Positions 33,111 through 43,865 of a DNA stretch of 64,000 nt are shown in pieces; position 1 is the first letter of the stretch; each line of letters begins with the position of its first letter. Made by a program: the position numbers and the translations under genes. The stretch covers positions 11,925,071 through 11,989,070 of the forward strand of contig NW_022097993.1 in the NCBI RefSeq assembly GCF_002288925.2, written 5' to 3'. This stretch comes from Delphinapterus leucas (lineage: Eukaryota > Chordata > Mammalia > Artiodactyla > Monodontidae). The notes below the pieces were generated by a model. That model was not told the origin of the DNA, did not search any database, and was given only the letters and a program-made list of their open reading frames with translations.

Positions 33111-33615
33111 ATGAACTGTCCTGGGTACACAGCTTGAAGAGGACAGGACCTGTATGCAAGTAAACTTTTCTAAATCACTTGTTTTCAGTAACATCTTCCT
33201 GCTCTCAAAATTCCTGGAGTCTGCCCGCCCAGACACACTCTGCATTACCATCTCTAGGGGGATAAATCTCTGGTCTTCTGCGAGGTGGGAGAGAAGCAGT
33301 TGCTGGGCTGCAATTGGGGAAGGGATTCTTTTGTTTTTAATCTCATCCTCAGAGGCAGCTGGTACTGCCAATGGCTGAGTGTTTGGTGGGATTCTGTAGG
33401 GTAAACTGGCTGGCTGTACCCACCACTGGCTTCAGATTCAGCTCTTTGGATCTGTTAAGTCAATTACTATTCATTCATCTGTTTCCCCGTTTCCCAAGTT
33501 CTGTCACATCTGCTCATCTCTTTGTCCTTGTGGATTTATACTGTTTAAAAGTCACTTTTAGTGGAATTTTGTGACAGCCGATGAAGCCACCTGCATTATT
33601 TACTTCCATGTGTTT
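33111..33615. other. No gene or repeat recognised
   Basis: More GC-balanced DNA with 74- and 95-codon open stretches on opposite strands that resemble no known protein. No splice or start context supports a gene. Confidence 0.4.
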
Positions 33616-34264
33616 GTTTGTCTTCTCTTTTTGTTTTTATAACTTTTTACATTAAAAAAATTTCAAGTCTATGGAAAGTTTCAAGAACATTTCCCTTAGA
33701 TGCATCAATTGTTAACATTTTTACCACACTTGCTTTCTCTCTCTACATATCGTTGATGTATTATTAGTATTTTGATAAACGATTGGAGAGTAGATTGCAG
33801 ATGTCATGATCCCTTAGATGTTTTCTTACCTAGTCATAACACAATGAAAGTATTCGGGAAATTTGGCACTGTTGCAACACTGATGCAATATTGTATCTAA
33901 AAGACGGCCAGCCTGCATTCAAACTTTGCCAGTGTTCCCAGCAGTGTCTCTACAGCAGCTTGGTTCTTACACTGCATCTAGTTGTCCTGTTGCTTTGGTC
34001 TCCTGGATGAGGAACAGTTCCTTTCATTTGAAAAGCTTCCTCAGCCTTTCTTCAATTTTCAGGACACTGACACTTTTGAAGAGCACCAGTCAGTTGTTTG
34101 GACCGTGTTCCTCGTTTTTATCTATCTGACTGACTCCCCATGATGAATTCCCCATTAGCATTTCTGGCGAGAATGCTACTAAGTGATGCTGTGTCCTTCT
34201 AGTTGTCACATCAGGAGTCACCTGTTGTCAATGTCTCCCATTACTGGTGATGTTAAATTTCACC
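33616..34264 (-). mobile_element. Ancient L1M-type 3' UTR relic, left half
   Basis: GAGTAGATTGCAGATGTCATG, ACACTTTTGAAGAGCACCAG, GTGATGCTGTGTCCTTCT and CCCATTACTGGTGATGTTAA follow the mammal-wide old L1 3' UTR. It breaks at an MLT1 insertion. Confidence 0.55.
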
Positions 34265-34652
34265 ACATTTACAGACTGAACTGTGTCCCTCTCCAACTCA
34301 TATGTTGAGCCTTTAACTCCCAATAAGACTGTATTGGAAGACTGGGCCTTTATGGAGGTAATTAAGGTTAAATGAAGTCAGAAGAGTGGGGCCCTGACTC
34401 TATAGGACTGATGTCCTTATAAGAGGAGGAAGGGACACCAGGAGCATGTGTGCACAGAAGGAAGGCCACATGAGGACACAGCAAGAAGGTGGTTGTCTGC
34501 AGGCCAAGAAGAGAGACCTCACTATAAACCAACCCTTCTGGCACTTTGATCTGGGACCTCCAGCCTCCAGAAATGTGAGAAGATAAATGCCTGTTTCTCA
34601 AGCTATGCAGTCTGTGGTATTCCGTTATAGCAACACGAGCAAGTTAATAAAA
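34265..34652 (+). mobile_element. MLT1A-type MaLR LTR nested in L1M
   Basis: It runs ACAGACTGAACTGTGTCCC, GGAGGTAATTAAGGTTAAATG, GTCCTTATAAGAGGAGGAAG, ATGAGGACACAGCAAGAAGG and CCTCCAGAAATGTGAGAAG. The same L1M 3' UTR continues on both sides in register, so the LTR clearly split it. Confidence 0.85.
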
Positions 34653-35150
34653 CTACTTAGTTAAGGTTCTGTCTGCAAGAGTTCCCCATTTTATTTTAAA
34701 GGAAGTTTTATCTTCCTTTGTAATCAACAGAATATTTCAGGAGATACTTTGAGGTTGTGTAGATATCTTATTATCTAATGTGTAGTACTTTTTACTGCCA
34801 TTATTCTTTTGGATGATCAAAATGTCCCAGATCCAGCCAGTGTCACCTCCTTCAGGCTGACTTCTTATTCTCTGGCACAAGGTGTTCTTTCCTACTCCAC
34901 CTCCTATTTCCTTCCAACTTCACACCTGGAACTGGCCATTTCTCCAAGGAACCCACGTTCCTCTTACTGGGGCACATGGATGCACATTGCTGCTGAGGTG
35001 TCATTGTTTCTATACCCTTTCGGAAAACAGAGCCAGGAAAAACATTTTTTTAAGGAATGACTTCATACCAATACCTGAAATTCCATACAGTTTTTTCTCA
35101 TCTTCCTTTATTCTAATTCATATTTTATTTCCCTTTTGATGGCTTTTATT
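34653..35150 (-). mobile_element. Ancient L1M-type 3' UTR relic, right half
   Basis: It resumes CTTAGTTAAGGTTCTGTCTG and continues GGAGATACTTTGAGGTTGTG, GGAACTGGCCATTTCTCCAAG and AGGTGTCATTGTTTCTATAC. Confidence 0.55.
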
Positions 35151-35845
35151 TGCTAATAAACTGACAAATGATGTCAAGTTCAGCTGAGACCATGGAAGTG
35201 AAAGAAATAGTTGGAGTTTTGAGGAAAAAGGAGATGCATTATTAGAGAGTAAACTGATTACAAGGATATAGTAGGATTATGAGGTATGCTTGAGGGCCCA
35301 CTTAAGGTTTGGAGGAATAAAGTGGATCTAATCTGTACACATGTGTGTTTTTTTGTAAGCCAATGTCTAAAGCTCAAGAACCAGCCTGGAGTAAAGAGAG
35401 AACTGAGTTTAATCAAGTTCAGATTTTGCCGACCTACATGAAGTCAAGGAATTTTCGAGTAAATGCAAGAGAGGGATTAAAATGATCATGGAGTCTAACT
35501 AGATAAGCAGGTGAGGGGGAAGATGAAGAGTGGAAAAGCGGTAGGATAAATGGACAGCACAGAGGGAGAGAGTCCAAGGAAGTTGGCTGGAAAGATGAAT
35601 GGTGGTGATCGGAAAGGCAGATCCCTGCGATAGGCAGTCAGGAACTGCTGCTGCTGTTGTCAGTGTTGACGTTTGACCGCGGGATGCGTGCGACAAGACC
35701 ACTGGAGGAGAAAAAATAGAGAAATTGAGAGGCTAGTGTTTGGATGGGACCATTCCTGTTGATATTGAAATAATGAAGAGTCACCATAGGAGTAGTGGTA
35801 ACAGTAAAATGGAGCACGACTCTACGGTCATTCCTCCCCCAGGTC
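35151..35845. other. Unassigned DNA
   Basis: A-rich and purine-leaning, with a short CTG run (CTGCTGCTGCTGTTG) near 35645. Possibly an old repeat relic that I cannot name. No gene. Confidence 0.4.
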
Positions 35846-35860
35846 CTCTGCCTGCCTTTT

Positions 35861-36071
35861 TTTTTTTTTTTTTTTTTTTTGCGGGACACAGGCCTCTCAC
35901 TGCTGTGGCCTCTCCTGTTGCGGAGCACAGGCTCCGGACGCGCAGGCTCAGTGGCCATGGCTCACGGGCCCAGGCGCTCCGTGACATGTGGGATCTTCCC
36001 GGACCGGGGCACGAACCCGCGTCCCCTGCATCGGCAGGCGGACTCTCCACCACTGCGCCACCAGGGAAGCC
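35861..36071 (-). mobile_element. CHR-2 SINE (copy 7)
   Basis: Minus-strand CHR-2 with a 20+ T tail. TSD CTCTGCCTGCCTTTT lies at 35846-35860 and 36072-36086. The long homopolymer tail and high similarity to the consensus suggest a young insertion. Confidence 0.94.
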
Positions 36072-36224
36072 CTCTGCCTGCCTTTTGTCTGTAGAAAAAC
36101 TTTAGCCAAAGAATAAGTTTAATCAGAGAAATGAGAAAAGGCAGAAGCAAAGGAAAGCAGTCAAATAAGACCAAATAATAATATAGTCATTAATCAAAGT
36201 CAAGGACATTTAATTCCTCCTCAA

Positions 36225-37162
36225 GGGTTATAGACAATATTCTGAGCCATGTCTTTTGAGCTCTTTTGTAGATACTGAAAACTTCCCCAGGTGGAAGAAG
36301 TTAAGTGCATGATGACCAGACTATAACCATGACATAAGCTGCCCCAGTTCCGAGAACTGGCCTCAAAGAAATGGGAACAAATCGACCCTGGAACTGAAAA
36401 CAAACTGTATTTAAAACGATCAAGATGACATTGATCTGACCAGGGCAGGACCAATTTCAAGACGACTGTCAGAGCTGCCTGTGCTCTTTCTGCATGTAGC
36501 CCCCTCCCTCTGCCTGTGCACCCCTGAAACTCCCCTTTAAAAGCTCTTGTCCATTTGCAGCGACATGGATGGATCTAGAGATTGCAGTACTGAGTGGAGC
36601 AAGTCAGACAGAGAAACACAAACATCATATTACATCACTTACATGTGGGATCTAAAAAAATGGTACGAATGAACTTATTTACAAAACAAAAAATGGAGTC
36701 ACAGATATAGAAAACAGACTTATACTTACCAAAGGGGGAAAGGGGAGCGGGGAGGGATAAACTGGGAGATTGGGACTGACATATACACACTACTACATAT
36801 AAGATCACTAATAAGGACCTACTGTAGAGCACAGAAAACTCTACTCAGTACTCTGTAATGACCTATATGGGAGAAGAATCTAAAAAAAGACGATATATGT
36901 AAAACAGATTTGCTTTGCTTCACAGCAGAAAATAACACAACATTGTAAATCAGCTATACTCCAATAAAAATCAATTTAAATAAAAAATTAAAATAAAATC
37001 TCTTGCCCACCGACTGGCAGGGGGAAGTCGGCCTTTGGATATAAGTCTGCCCTTTCCCCCAGTTGCCAGCCTCTGAAATAAAACAAGCTTTCTTTTCCAC
37101 TAACCTTGCCTCTTGAGTATTGGCCTTCAAGCAGCAAGCAGCTGACCCGACTTTCAGTAACA
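36225..37162 (+). mobile_element. Solo ERV-type LTR, split by an L1
   Basis: The U3-like part (CATGACATAAGCTGCCCCAG, GGAACAAATCGACCCTGGAAC, CCCCTTTAAAAGCTCTTG) and the R/U5-like part (GGCCTTTGGATATAAGTC, TCTGAAATAAAACAAGC, end TTTCAGTAACA) flank an L1 insertion at 36554-36994. No gag/pol/env sequence is present. It is probably a class I LTR; the family is not identified and the left end is approximate. Confidence 0.55.
36554..36994 (+). mobile_element. 5'-truncated L1 inserted in an LTR
   Basis: From ATTTGCAGCGACATGGATGG (end of ORF2) through the 3' UTR to CTCCAATAAAAATCAATTT and an A-rich tail. Imperfect TSDs AAAAGCTCTTGTCCA-type (36539-36553) and AAAATCTCTTGCCCA (36995-37009) mark the site. 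Confidence 0.85.
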
Positions 37163-37537
37163 ACTAGGAAAGACAGCTCCCACAGGTGACATGTGCTTCA
37201 AAGGGGGTAGAGATTTATGAGAAAAGAGGCAAGAAAATTGTCTGAAGGTGTCCACAGGGATCAAGGAGGACCCACCCTACCTCCAGACCCTGAAGTATAT
37301 GCAACGTTGGAGGAAAAGGTCCTACTGGAGCAGCTACTGGCATAGTCCTCAGGGTGGGATCAGATTTCTCCAGCAGAGGGTAAAGCAAAGGCTCTGTTGT
37401 GAGTTTGAGGGTGAGGGATATTTTGCTGATATTAAGCTGCAAGTTACAGAATTCCCAGCTTAGAAAGTCTCAGAGGGGTTAGAGCATGGATAGGATTGGG
37501 GATCTACAGAGCTGTGTATGATGATTCCAGGTTAGAA
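37163..37537. other. No gene or repeat recognised
   Basis: GC-balanced DNA between an LTR and a SINE. No supported feature. Confidence 0.4.
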
Positions 37538-37549
37538 AAGATAACCCGA

Positions 37550-37739
37550 GGGCTTCCCTGGTGGCGCAGTGGTTGAGAGTCCGCCTGCCGATGCAGGCGA
37601 CACGGGTTCGTGACCCGGTCTGGGAAGATCCCGCATGCCGCGGAGCGGCTGGGCCCGTGAGCCATGGATGCTGAGCCTGCGCGTCCGGAGCCTGTGCTCC
37701 GCAACGGGAGAGGCCGCAACAGTGAGAGGCCCGCGTACC
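37550..37739 (+). mobile_element. CHR-2 SINE (copy 8), no A tail
   Basis: Plus-strand CHR-2 that ends at CCGCGTACC and runs straight into the TSD AAGATAACCCGA (37538-37549 and 37740-37751). The other copies carry A-rich or mixed tails. The body is close to consensus, with A box and B-box-like words intact. Confidence 0.92.
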
Positions 37740-37751
37740 AAGATAACCCGA

Positions 37752-39734
37752 AAGTCTGGGACTGAGGCCATCATGGACATAAAGCAGAGGATTAATTCCA
37801 ATTTTTTTTTTTTTTTTTTGGAGGTGGGGAAACTGAACGAAGCTTAGCTTTGCGTCTGAATGTCTTTAAAATGAGAAAATCCTGTATTTAACTTACTGGG
37901 CGTAAAGAAAGATGGTGATAAATGAGGTCGAGAACTTGAAAATGGAACTGACTTTTGATAACACAGGACAAATGTCGACCTCACACATTTGTGAACAAAA
38001 TCATACAAGTATCATACCTTACATACTCTCAAACATTGAGCACTAAGCAGGTACAATAGAAGTAATTTGAAATCATCTTTACAACATAGATATTCTCTGA
38101 CATGAAATGGAAGTCTTTGTTATCAGCCATTAATTATTATTTGAAAATGCTGCCCATTGAATCCTTTCATTCAGAATAATTTGCTGAAGTACAATAGGAG
38201 AGCTGATCTTTTGCAAAATCAGGTTATCAAGACAAAAGGAAAGAATAATAGGAAAAACAAAATCAAATCAGGAAACCGTAGGTTTAACATTTTAGTTATG
38301 GATTTGAAGAAGAATTAGAATTAACATTTTGAAGCAATTTGCATTTATTCACTTTTTTTTTTTTTCTGTTAGGAAAACACACTTTTTCTACATCTCATGC
38401 TTTCTTTCTGATCCCAAAGTCTGATATTTTTTGTGTTTGGCAACATACTGTCCCTCCAGCCTGCACTGTGGGCTGAGGTTATGTCATTGGGGCTGAGGAC
38501 AAGTGAGAGCAAAGTGACACGGTGAAGATGCAGCCTCACCACCTGTGACATTTAGGAACCCAGCCCTTCGCTGATAATCCTTTATGCTATAATCAGACCT
38601 ACAGGAATCTGGTTGTCACCTGTGAATGCCAAGTATGCTTCCATGTCGTGTTTCACGTTTTATCTGCAGAGACAGTACACCCAGGAAATAACCAGCTTAA
38701 AGAATGTGCAAATTCACACCCCTGAACTGCTGAGAAATTCTTTAGTCTGACTTAGTAGCTGTCAGAGGGAGCTATATTTGCTCTCCCTGACTGACGTGTA
38801 ACAGGAGTTCAAAAAGTCACTTATTTTTCCTTCCATTATTACAAATGTGACTGGACATAGAAGCAGAGTGCAAGAGTTTTGCTCCAAAGTTGAAAAAACA
38901 TCACCGTTTGAGCAGCATTTGCTACACAGAGCATGGTGACCAGGGAGGAGACACCAGCCAGCCCTTCCTGGACCACTGAGGGCACCCGACAGCCTGGAGG
39001 CTGTGATTTCCTCTAAGCAGGAAGGCCTGTGACGCAGTGCTTTCCTTGAGCGAAGAGGACTCACGGCCCATGTGGGTGTCCTGGATAATTTCATTAGGAC
39101 AGGCCACTCTTCTGCCTTAGTATGCAGTCACAGTCTCCAAAATATTTCTCCTGGTATTGACATTTCCTGGGAGTAATTTGAAAAAGTGGAGGCGTAATCA
39201 AGACAATGAAATATTTCTATTGCTCCACTAACTTTAGAACTGTGGAGGGGATAAATGCCAAGGCTGAAACCTTGCAGGAAGGCTAACTGTTCCCAGAAGA
39301 GAGGTGTTTGCTGCTTGATGAGAACAAGAGGGAGAGACTGAGGAAAATGTCATCTACCAGAGACAGAGCACGAACTTGAGCCCGAGGTTAGGTACGTCGT
39401 GGGCCTCAGCACATGACGTCTACCTTGAGTTTAGGTGTATTTCTTGGCATGTGGTGTGGCAGGAAGTTAGTCTAGGATCTAGGTGGATGTGTTTGGAAAC
39501 AGCTGGATCCTACCAGAATACTCTTTTTAATTTTATGACTGAGTATGTTGACAGTTCACGTCAGACAAGCAGACTCCAGCCTAAGCAATGGTGGGTGAAA
39601 GAGCTTGCAAAGTGGAGGTGAAAAGGGCATGAGGAAAACCAGTGTTACCTCTGAAATAAATGGGGACTTTTCAGGGCAGTTATATGGAATTTCAGCTGCT
39701 GGATTACTCCTACAAAGAACACTTAAAACATTGC
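37752..39734. other. Long repeat-poor stretch
   Basis: Apart from poly-T runs at about 37801-37820 and 38350-38366, I recognise no repeat. Open stretches of 60-110 codons are scattered on both strands without coding character. It is a reasonable place for conserved non-coding elements, but none can be shown from one sequence. Confidence 0.4.
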
Positions 39735-39791
39735 TCTCCCTCCCTCCCTCCCTCCCTCCCTCCCTCCCTTCCTTCCTTCCTTCCTTCCTTG
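39735..39791. repeat. (CCCT)n(CCTT)n tetranucleotide repeat
   Basis: Pure CCCT repeats turning into CCTT repeats. A polypyrimidine microsatellite, probably polymorphic. Confidence 0.95.
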
Positions 39792-40053
39792 TCAGACAAG
39801 CCATGATTTTTACTGCTTCAGTGCTATGCAGTGATGGGTGTGGGTTTATCTTTGGTATGGTATTAAATTAGAGTCGGGTTAGTTTCATTTTGCTGATGAA
39901 GGATGTGAATGTAAGATCATTTTCCATTCTTTCTACCCTGTCCCCTTCCAGAGGCAAAATGGTCTTTGACTTTCTTTACTTTTCACCTCATCCACAAGCT
40001 TGTTCATTTTATTATCCATGGTGATACTGTTATCTCAATCAATCTCTCTAGAT

Positions 40054-40281
40054 CAGTGCTTTTCAAACTGACCTATACAGGGTCTTGAAATTAATTTAGT
40101 GGGTTGTAACCAGTGTTTAAAAAATGAAGTAGAGGGGAATATATGATATTGGAATGCCTTGCACATTGGAAGAGTCTTGTTTTAATGAAATAGGTTTAAT
40201 TTATATGTATGGCTGTACTAGAACACTATAAGAAATATATCCCTTCATGTGGACACAGATAAGAAAGATTGAAAACCACTG
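40054..40281. mobile_element. hAT-type DNA transposon relic
   Basis: The terminal inverted repeats CAGTGCTTTTCAAA (left) and ATTGAAAACCACTG (right) are visible. Internal words AATTTAGTGGGTTGTAACCAG and AAAATGAAGTAGAGGGGAAT fit a hAT-Charlie/Blackjack non-autonomous family. The exact family is not assigned. Confidence 0.7.
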
Positions 40282-40809
40282 CTGAGGGACGGTGGGGATT
40301 CACTGGTGGCTGCTGAGGGGCCCCAGAGGGCAGTGACCACAGTGGCCCACAGACACGCCATCTGGATTACTTGAGGTAGCGTCTCGTGCAGATACTGTTC
40401 TTCTGTTTTCTGAGCTCTTGGAGTTGCATTAGTTTCCGTTTTCCAAGCCTTGTCTTTTAGTCAGTTCTATAAACTCTCACTATCCTTCCAGTAAAATATT
40501 TTGCTGCCTAAGTGAGCCAGAGTTGAACCATAGTAGCTTGAAAAGGTCTCTGAATTATGCCCTATGTAGAAGAGTTAAACGTTAACCCACCTGATACTGA
40601 CGCTGCAAGAGTTCTCACATGGGGGAGGTCAGCTGTAACTCGGGTCACAAATCCAAAATTAATGTGGTTTACTCCCTTTCCCTTTTTTTCTGCCAGGACA
40701 TACAAAGAAAGGCAAGTTGATTTCACTAATTAGGGTCAAACAGATCCTCCAATGAAGCAGTATTCTGAGGATTGGTGATGTCATTTAGAATTTTAATGAA
40801 ATTTAATAT
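40282..40809. other. No gene or repeat recognised
   Basis: Single-copy-looking DNA. No supported feature. Confidence 0.4.
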
Positions 40810-41062
40810 GCCACATCACTCTTTTTTTTTTCCTTGAACACCTCTTTTTTTTATTGAATGAAAGATTCTTTAAATTTTATAGTTCTTTACAATTTTCAAA
40901 AGTTTCACACAAAGGATTTCATATAATCCCATAATATTTGAAATCTCCCACTCCTGTCTTCCCCCTCCCCCCTTCCCTCTCCCCACTGGTAACCACTAGT
41001 TTGTTCTCTATATCTGTTTAGTCTGCTTCTTTTATGTTTTATTCACTAGTTTGTAGTATTTT

Positions 41063-41497
41063 TTATATTCCACATATAAGTGACATTATACAGTATTTGT
41101 CTTTCTCTGTCTGACTTACTTCACTTAGCATAATACCTTCCAAATCCATCCATGTTGCTGCAGATGGCAAAATTTCATTCTTTTTATGGCTGAGTAGTAT
41201 CCCATTATATATATATATCTTCTTTATCCAGTCATCTGTTGATGGACACTTAGGTTGTTTCCATACCTTGGCAATTGTAAATAACACTGCTATGAACATT
41301 GGGGTGCATGTATCTTTTCGAATTAGAGTTTTCATCTTTTCCGGATATATGCCCAGGGGTGGGATTCCTGGGTCATATGGTAATTCTATTTTTAGTTTTT
41401 TGAAAAATCTCCATATTGTTTTCCTCAGTGGCTGCACCAATTTACATTCCCACCAACAGTGCACGAGGGTCCCTTTTCTCCACACCCTCTCCAGCAT
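41063..41497 (-). pseudogene. L1 ORF2 C-terminal fragment
   Basis: A 144-codon minus-strand open stretch ([56 protein letters not shown]). It is the ORF2 tail of the older L1 and continues into 3' UTR. No catalytic domain. Confidence 0.8.
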
Positions 41498-41560
41498 TTG
41501 TTATTTGTGTTCTTTTTGATGATGGCCATTTTGAAGGTGTAAGGTTGATATCTCATTGTG

Positions 41561-41847
41561 GGTTTTTTTTTTTTTTTAATTTATGGCTGTGTTGGGTCTT
41601 CGTTTCTATGTGAGGGCTTTCTCTAGTTGCGGTTAGCGGGGGCCACTCTTCATTCCGGTGTGCAGGCCTCTCACTATCGCAGCCTCTCTTGTTGCGGAGC
41701 ACAGGTTCCAGACGCGCAGGCCCAGTAGTTGTGGCTCATGGGCCTAGTTGCTCCACGGCATGTGGGATCTTCCCAGGCCAGGGCTCGAACCCGTGTCCCC
41801 TGCATTGGCAGGCAGATTCTCAACCACTGTGCCACCAGGGAAGCCCC
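41561..41847 (-). mobile_element. CHR-1-type long SINE
   Basis: Minus strand. On the plus strand it runs poly-T, TTTATGGCTGTGTTGGGTC, GGGCTTTCTCTAGTTGCGG, TTGCGGAGCACAGGTTCCAG and GGGAAGCCCC. The length of about 287 bp includes the long 3' body that is missing from the CHR-2 copies. Target word TCATTGTG lies on both sides (41553-41560, 41848-41855). Confidence 0.85.
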
Positions 41848-41855
41848 TCATTGTG

Positions 41856-42071
41856 TTTGTTTGTTTGTTTGTTTGTTTTTCGGTACACGGGCCTCTCACT
41901 GCCATGGCCTCTCCTGGTGCAGAGCACAGGTTCCGGACGCGCAGGCTCAGTAGTTGTGGCTCACGGGCCCAGCCGCTCCGCGGCACGTGGGATCTTCCCG
42001 GACCGGGGCACGAACCCGCGTCCCCTGCATCGGCAGGCGGACTCTCCACCACTGCGCCACCAGGGAAGCCC
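41856..42071 (-). mobile_element. CHR-2 SINE (copy 9)
   Basis: Minus-strand CHR-2 with a (TTTG)n-modified tail (TTTGTTTGTTTG). It sits directly after the CHR-1 copy. The flanks TCATTGTG (41848-41855) and TCATTGTGG (42072-42080) show the same target word used again. Confidence 0.9.
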
Positions 42072-42329
42072 TCATTGTGGTTTTGATTTGCATTTCCTTG
42101 ATGATTAGCAACGTGGAGCATCTTTTCATGTGCCTGTTGGCCATGTGTATTTCCTCTTTGGAAAGATGTCTATTCAGTTCTTCTGCCCATTTTTAAATCA
42201 GGTTGTTTGTTTTTTTGATGTTGAGTTGTATGAGCTGTTTATATATGCTGGATATTAACCCCTTATCAGTCATATCGTTTACAAATATCTTCTCCCATTC
42301 ATTGTTGTCTTTTCATTTTGCTTAGCCAC

Positions 42330-43266
42330 TTTTAAAAATATCTTTATTGGAACATAATTGCTTTACAGTATGTGTCAGTGTCTGCTGTATAACAAAGTAA
42401 ATCAGCTATATGTATACATATATCCCCATATCCCCTCCCTCTTGAGCCTCCCTCCCAACCTCCCTATCCCACCCCTCTATGTGGTCACAAAGCACCAAGC
42501 TGATCTCCCTGTGCTATGCGGCTGCTTCCCACTAGCTATTTATTTTATGTTTGGTAGTGTATATATGTCCATGCCACTCTCTCACTTTGTCCCAGCTTCC
42601 CCTTCCCCCACCGTGTTCTCAAGTCCATTCTCTACAACTGCATCTTTATTCCTGCCCTGCCACTAGGTTCAACCTCACATCTATTTGTTTTTCTCTTTCT
42701 GACTTACTTCATTCTGTATGACAGACTCTAGATCCATCCACCTCATTACAAATAACTCAATTTCGTTTCTTTTATGGCTGAGTAATATTCCATTGTATAT
42801 ATGTGCCACATCTTCTTTATCCATTCATCTGTCGATGGACATTTAGGTTGCTTCCATGTCCTGGCTATTGTATATAGTGCTGCAATGAACATTGGGGTAC
42901 ATGTATCTTTTGGAATTATGGTTTTCTCAGGGTATATGCCCAGTAGTGGGATTGCTGGGTCATATGGTGGTTCATTTTTAGTTTTTAAGGAATCTCCATA
43001 CTGTTCTCCATAGTGGCTGTACCATTTACCTTCCCACCAGCAGTGCAAGAGGGTTCCCTTTTCTCCACACCCTCTCCAGCATTTATTGTTTGTAGATTTT
43101 CTGATGATGCCCATTCTAACAGGTGTGAGGTGATACCTCATTGTTGTCTTGAGTTGCATTTCTCTAATGATTAGTGACGTTGAGCATCCTTTCATGTGCT
43201 TCTTGGCCATCTGGATGTCTTTTCTGGAGAAATGTCTATTTAGGTCTTCTGCCCTTTTTTGGATTG
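42330..43266 (-). mobile_element. L1 (younger of two in a composite), 5'-truncated
   Basis: The 3' end begins on the plus strand TTAAAAATATCTTTATTGG with almost no T tail. It continues through the 3' UTR and ORF2 C-terminus and stops at CTTTTTTGGATTG before GCCACATCACTCTT (43267-43280). GCCAC also precedes its 3' end (42325-42329). Confidence 0.82.
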
Positions 43267-43276
43267 GCCACATCAC
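42746..43276 (-). pseudogene. L1 ORF2 C-terminal fragment, longest open frame in the window
   Basis: 176 codons on the minus strand match the ORF2 C-terminus ([76 protein letters not shown]). The frame begins in or just outside the insertion and lacks EN and RT. Its openness reflects youth, not function. Confidence 0.85.
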
Positions 43277-43499
43277 TCTTAAGTAATGTTCACTGAGAGC
43301 CTATTGTTATACTTGGCAGTTAGAGTTGGAAAGGATTGTAAAGGGTAAAATCACCAGATGAAATTGTTTGAAGTAGGAAATTTTGTGTCTGTTCTAATAA
43401 TTCAACCAAATATTAAACACTTATAGGGTTTAGGATCTAGGCAGAGTCCTAAGCTATAAGTAATATATATATAGAGAGAGCACTTCCTTTGTTCATAGT

Positions 43500-43865
43500 T
43501 GTACAAGATGAGACATAATCTAAACATTCATCAATAGGGAATTTTAACAATTAATTGGATATTTATATAATTGACTATGATGTAATGAAAAAAGAAAGTT
43601 TTCTTTATGTACTGACATGAAACAATCTCTGAAAAAAATTAATTTCACAAAGCAAGGTGGAGGGTGATGCATATAGTAAGCCCCATTTGGTTAAAAGTAA
43701 AGAGAATATTACATGTTTGCTTAGGCATAGAAATACCTGTGGAAAGAGCCACAAGAAACTGATGCCTTTGGCAAAAGAACCTGGAGGACAGGGACGGCTA
43801 CTTTCCTATTATCTTCTGGACATTTTGAATCTTGCATTAAAAAAAAAATCAGTAAATTAAAAATG
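43500..43865 (+). mobile_element. Old L1M 3' end
   Basis: AAACATTCATCAATAGGGAAT, TATGTACTGACATGAAACAATC, AGCAAGGTGGAGGGTGATGC and CATTTTGAATCTTGCATT followed by an A run match an old L1 3' end on the plus strand. Diverged. Confidence 0.6.

Larger units (their letters stand above)
40824..42324 (-). mobile_element. L1 (older of two in a composite)
   Basis: Poly-T tail at 40824, then a distinct 3' UTR (GGTAACCACTAGTTTGTTCTC) and ORF2 C-terminal sequence reading on the minus strand, interrupted by two SINEs at 41561-42071. It ends at about 42324 next to GCCAC. The TSD GCCACATCACTCTT is at 40810-40823; its partner is found only after the next L1, at 43267-43280. Confidence 0.8.

Noticed and set aside
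42746..43276. A 176-codon open frame, the longest in the window
   Set aside because: It is the C-terminal piece of L1 ORF2 in a 5'-truncated insertion, with no start context or catalytic domain.
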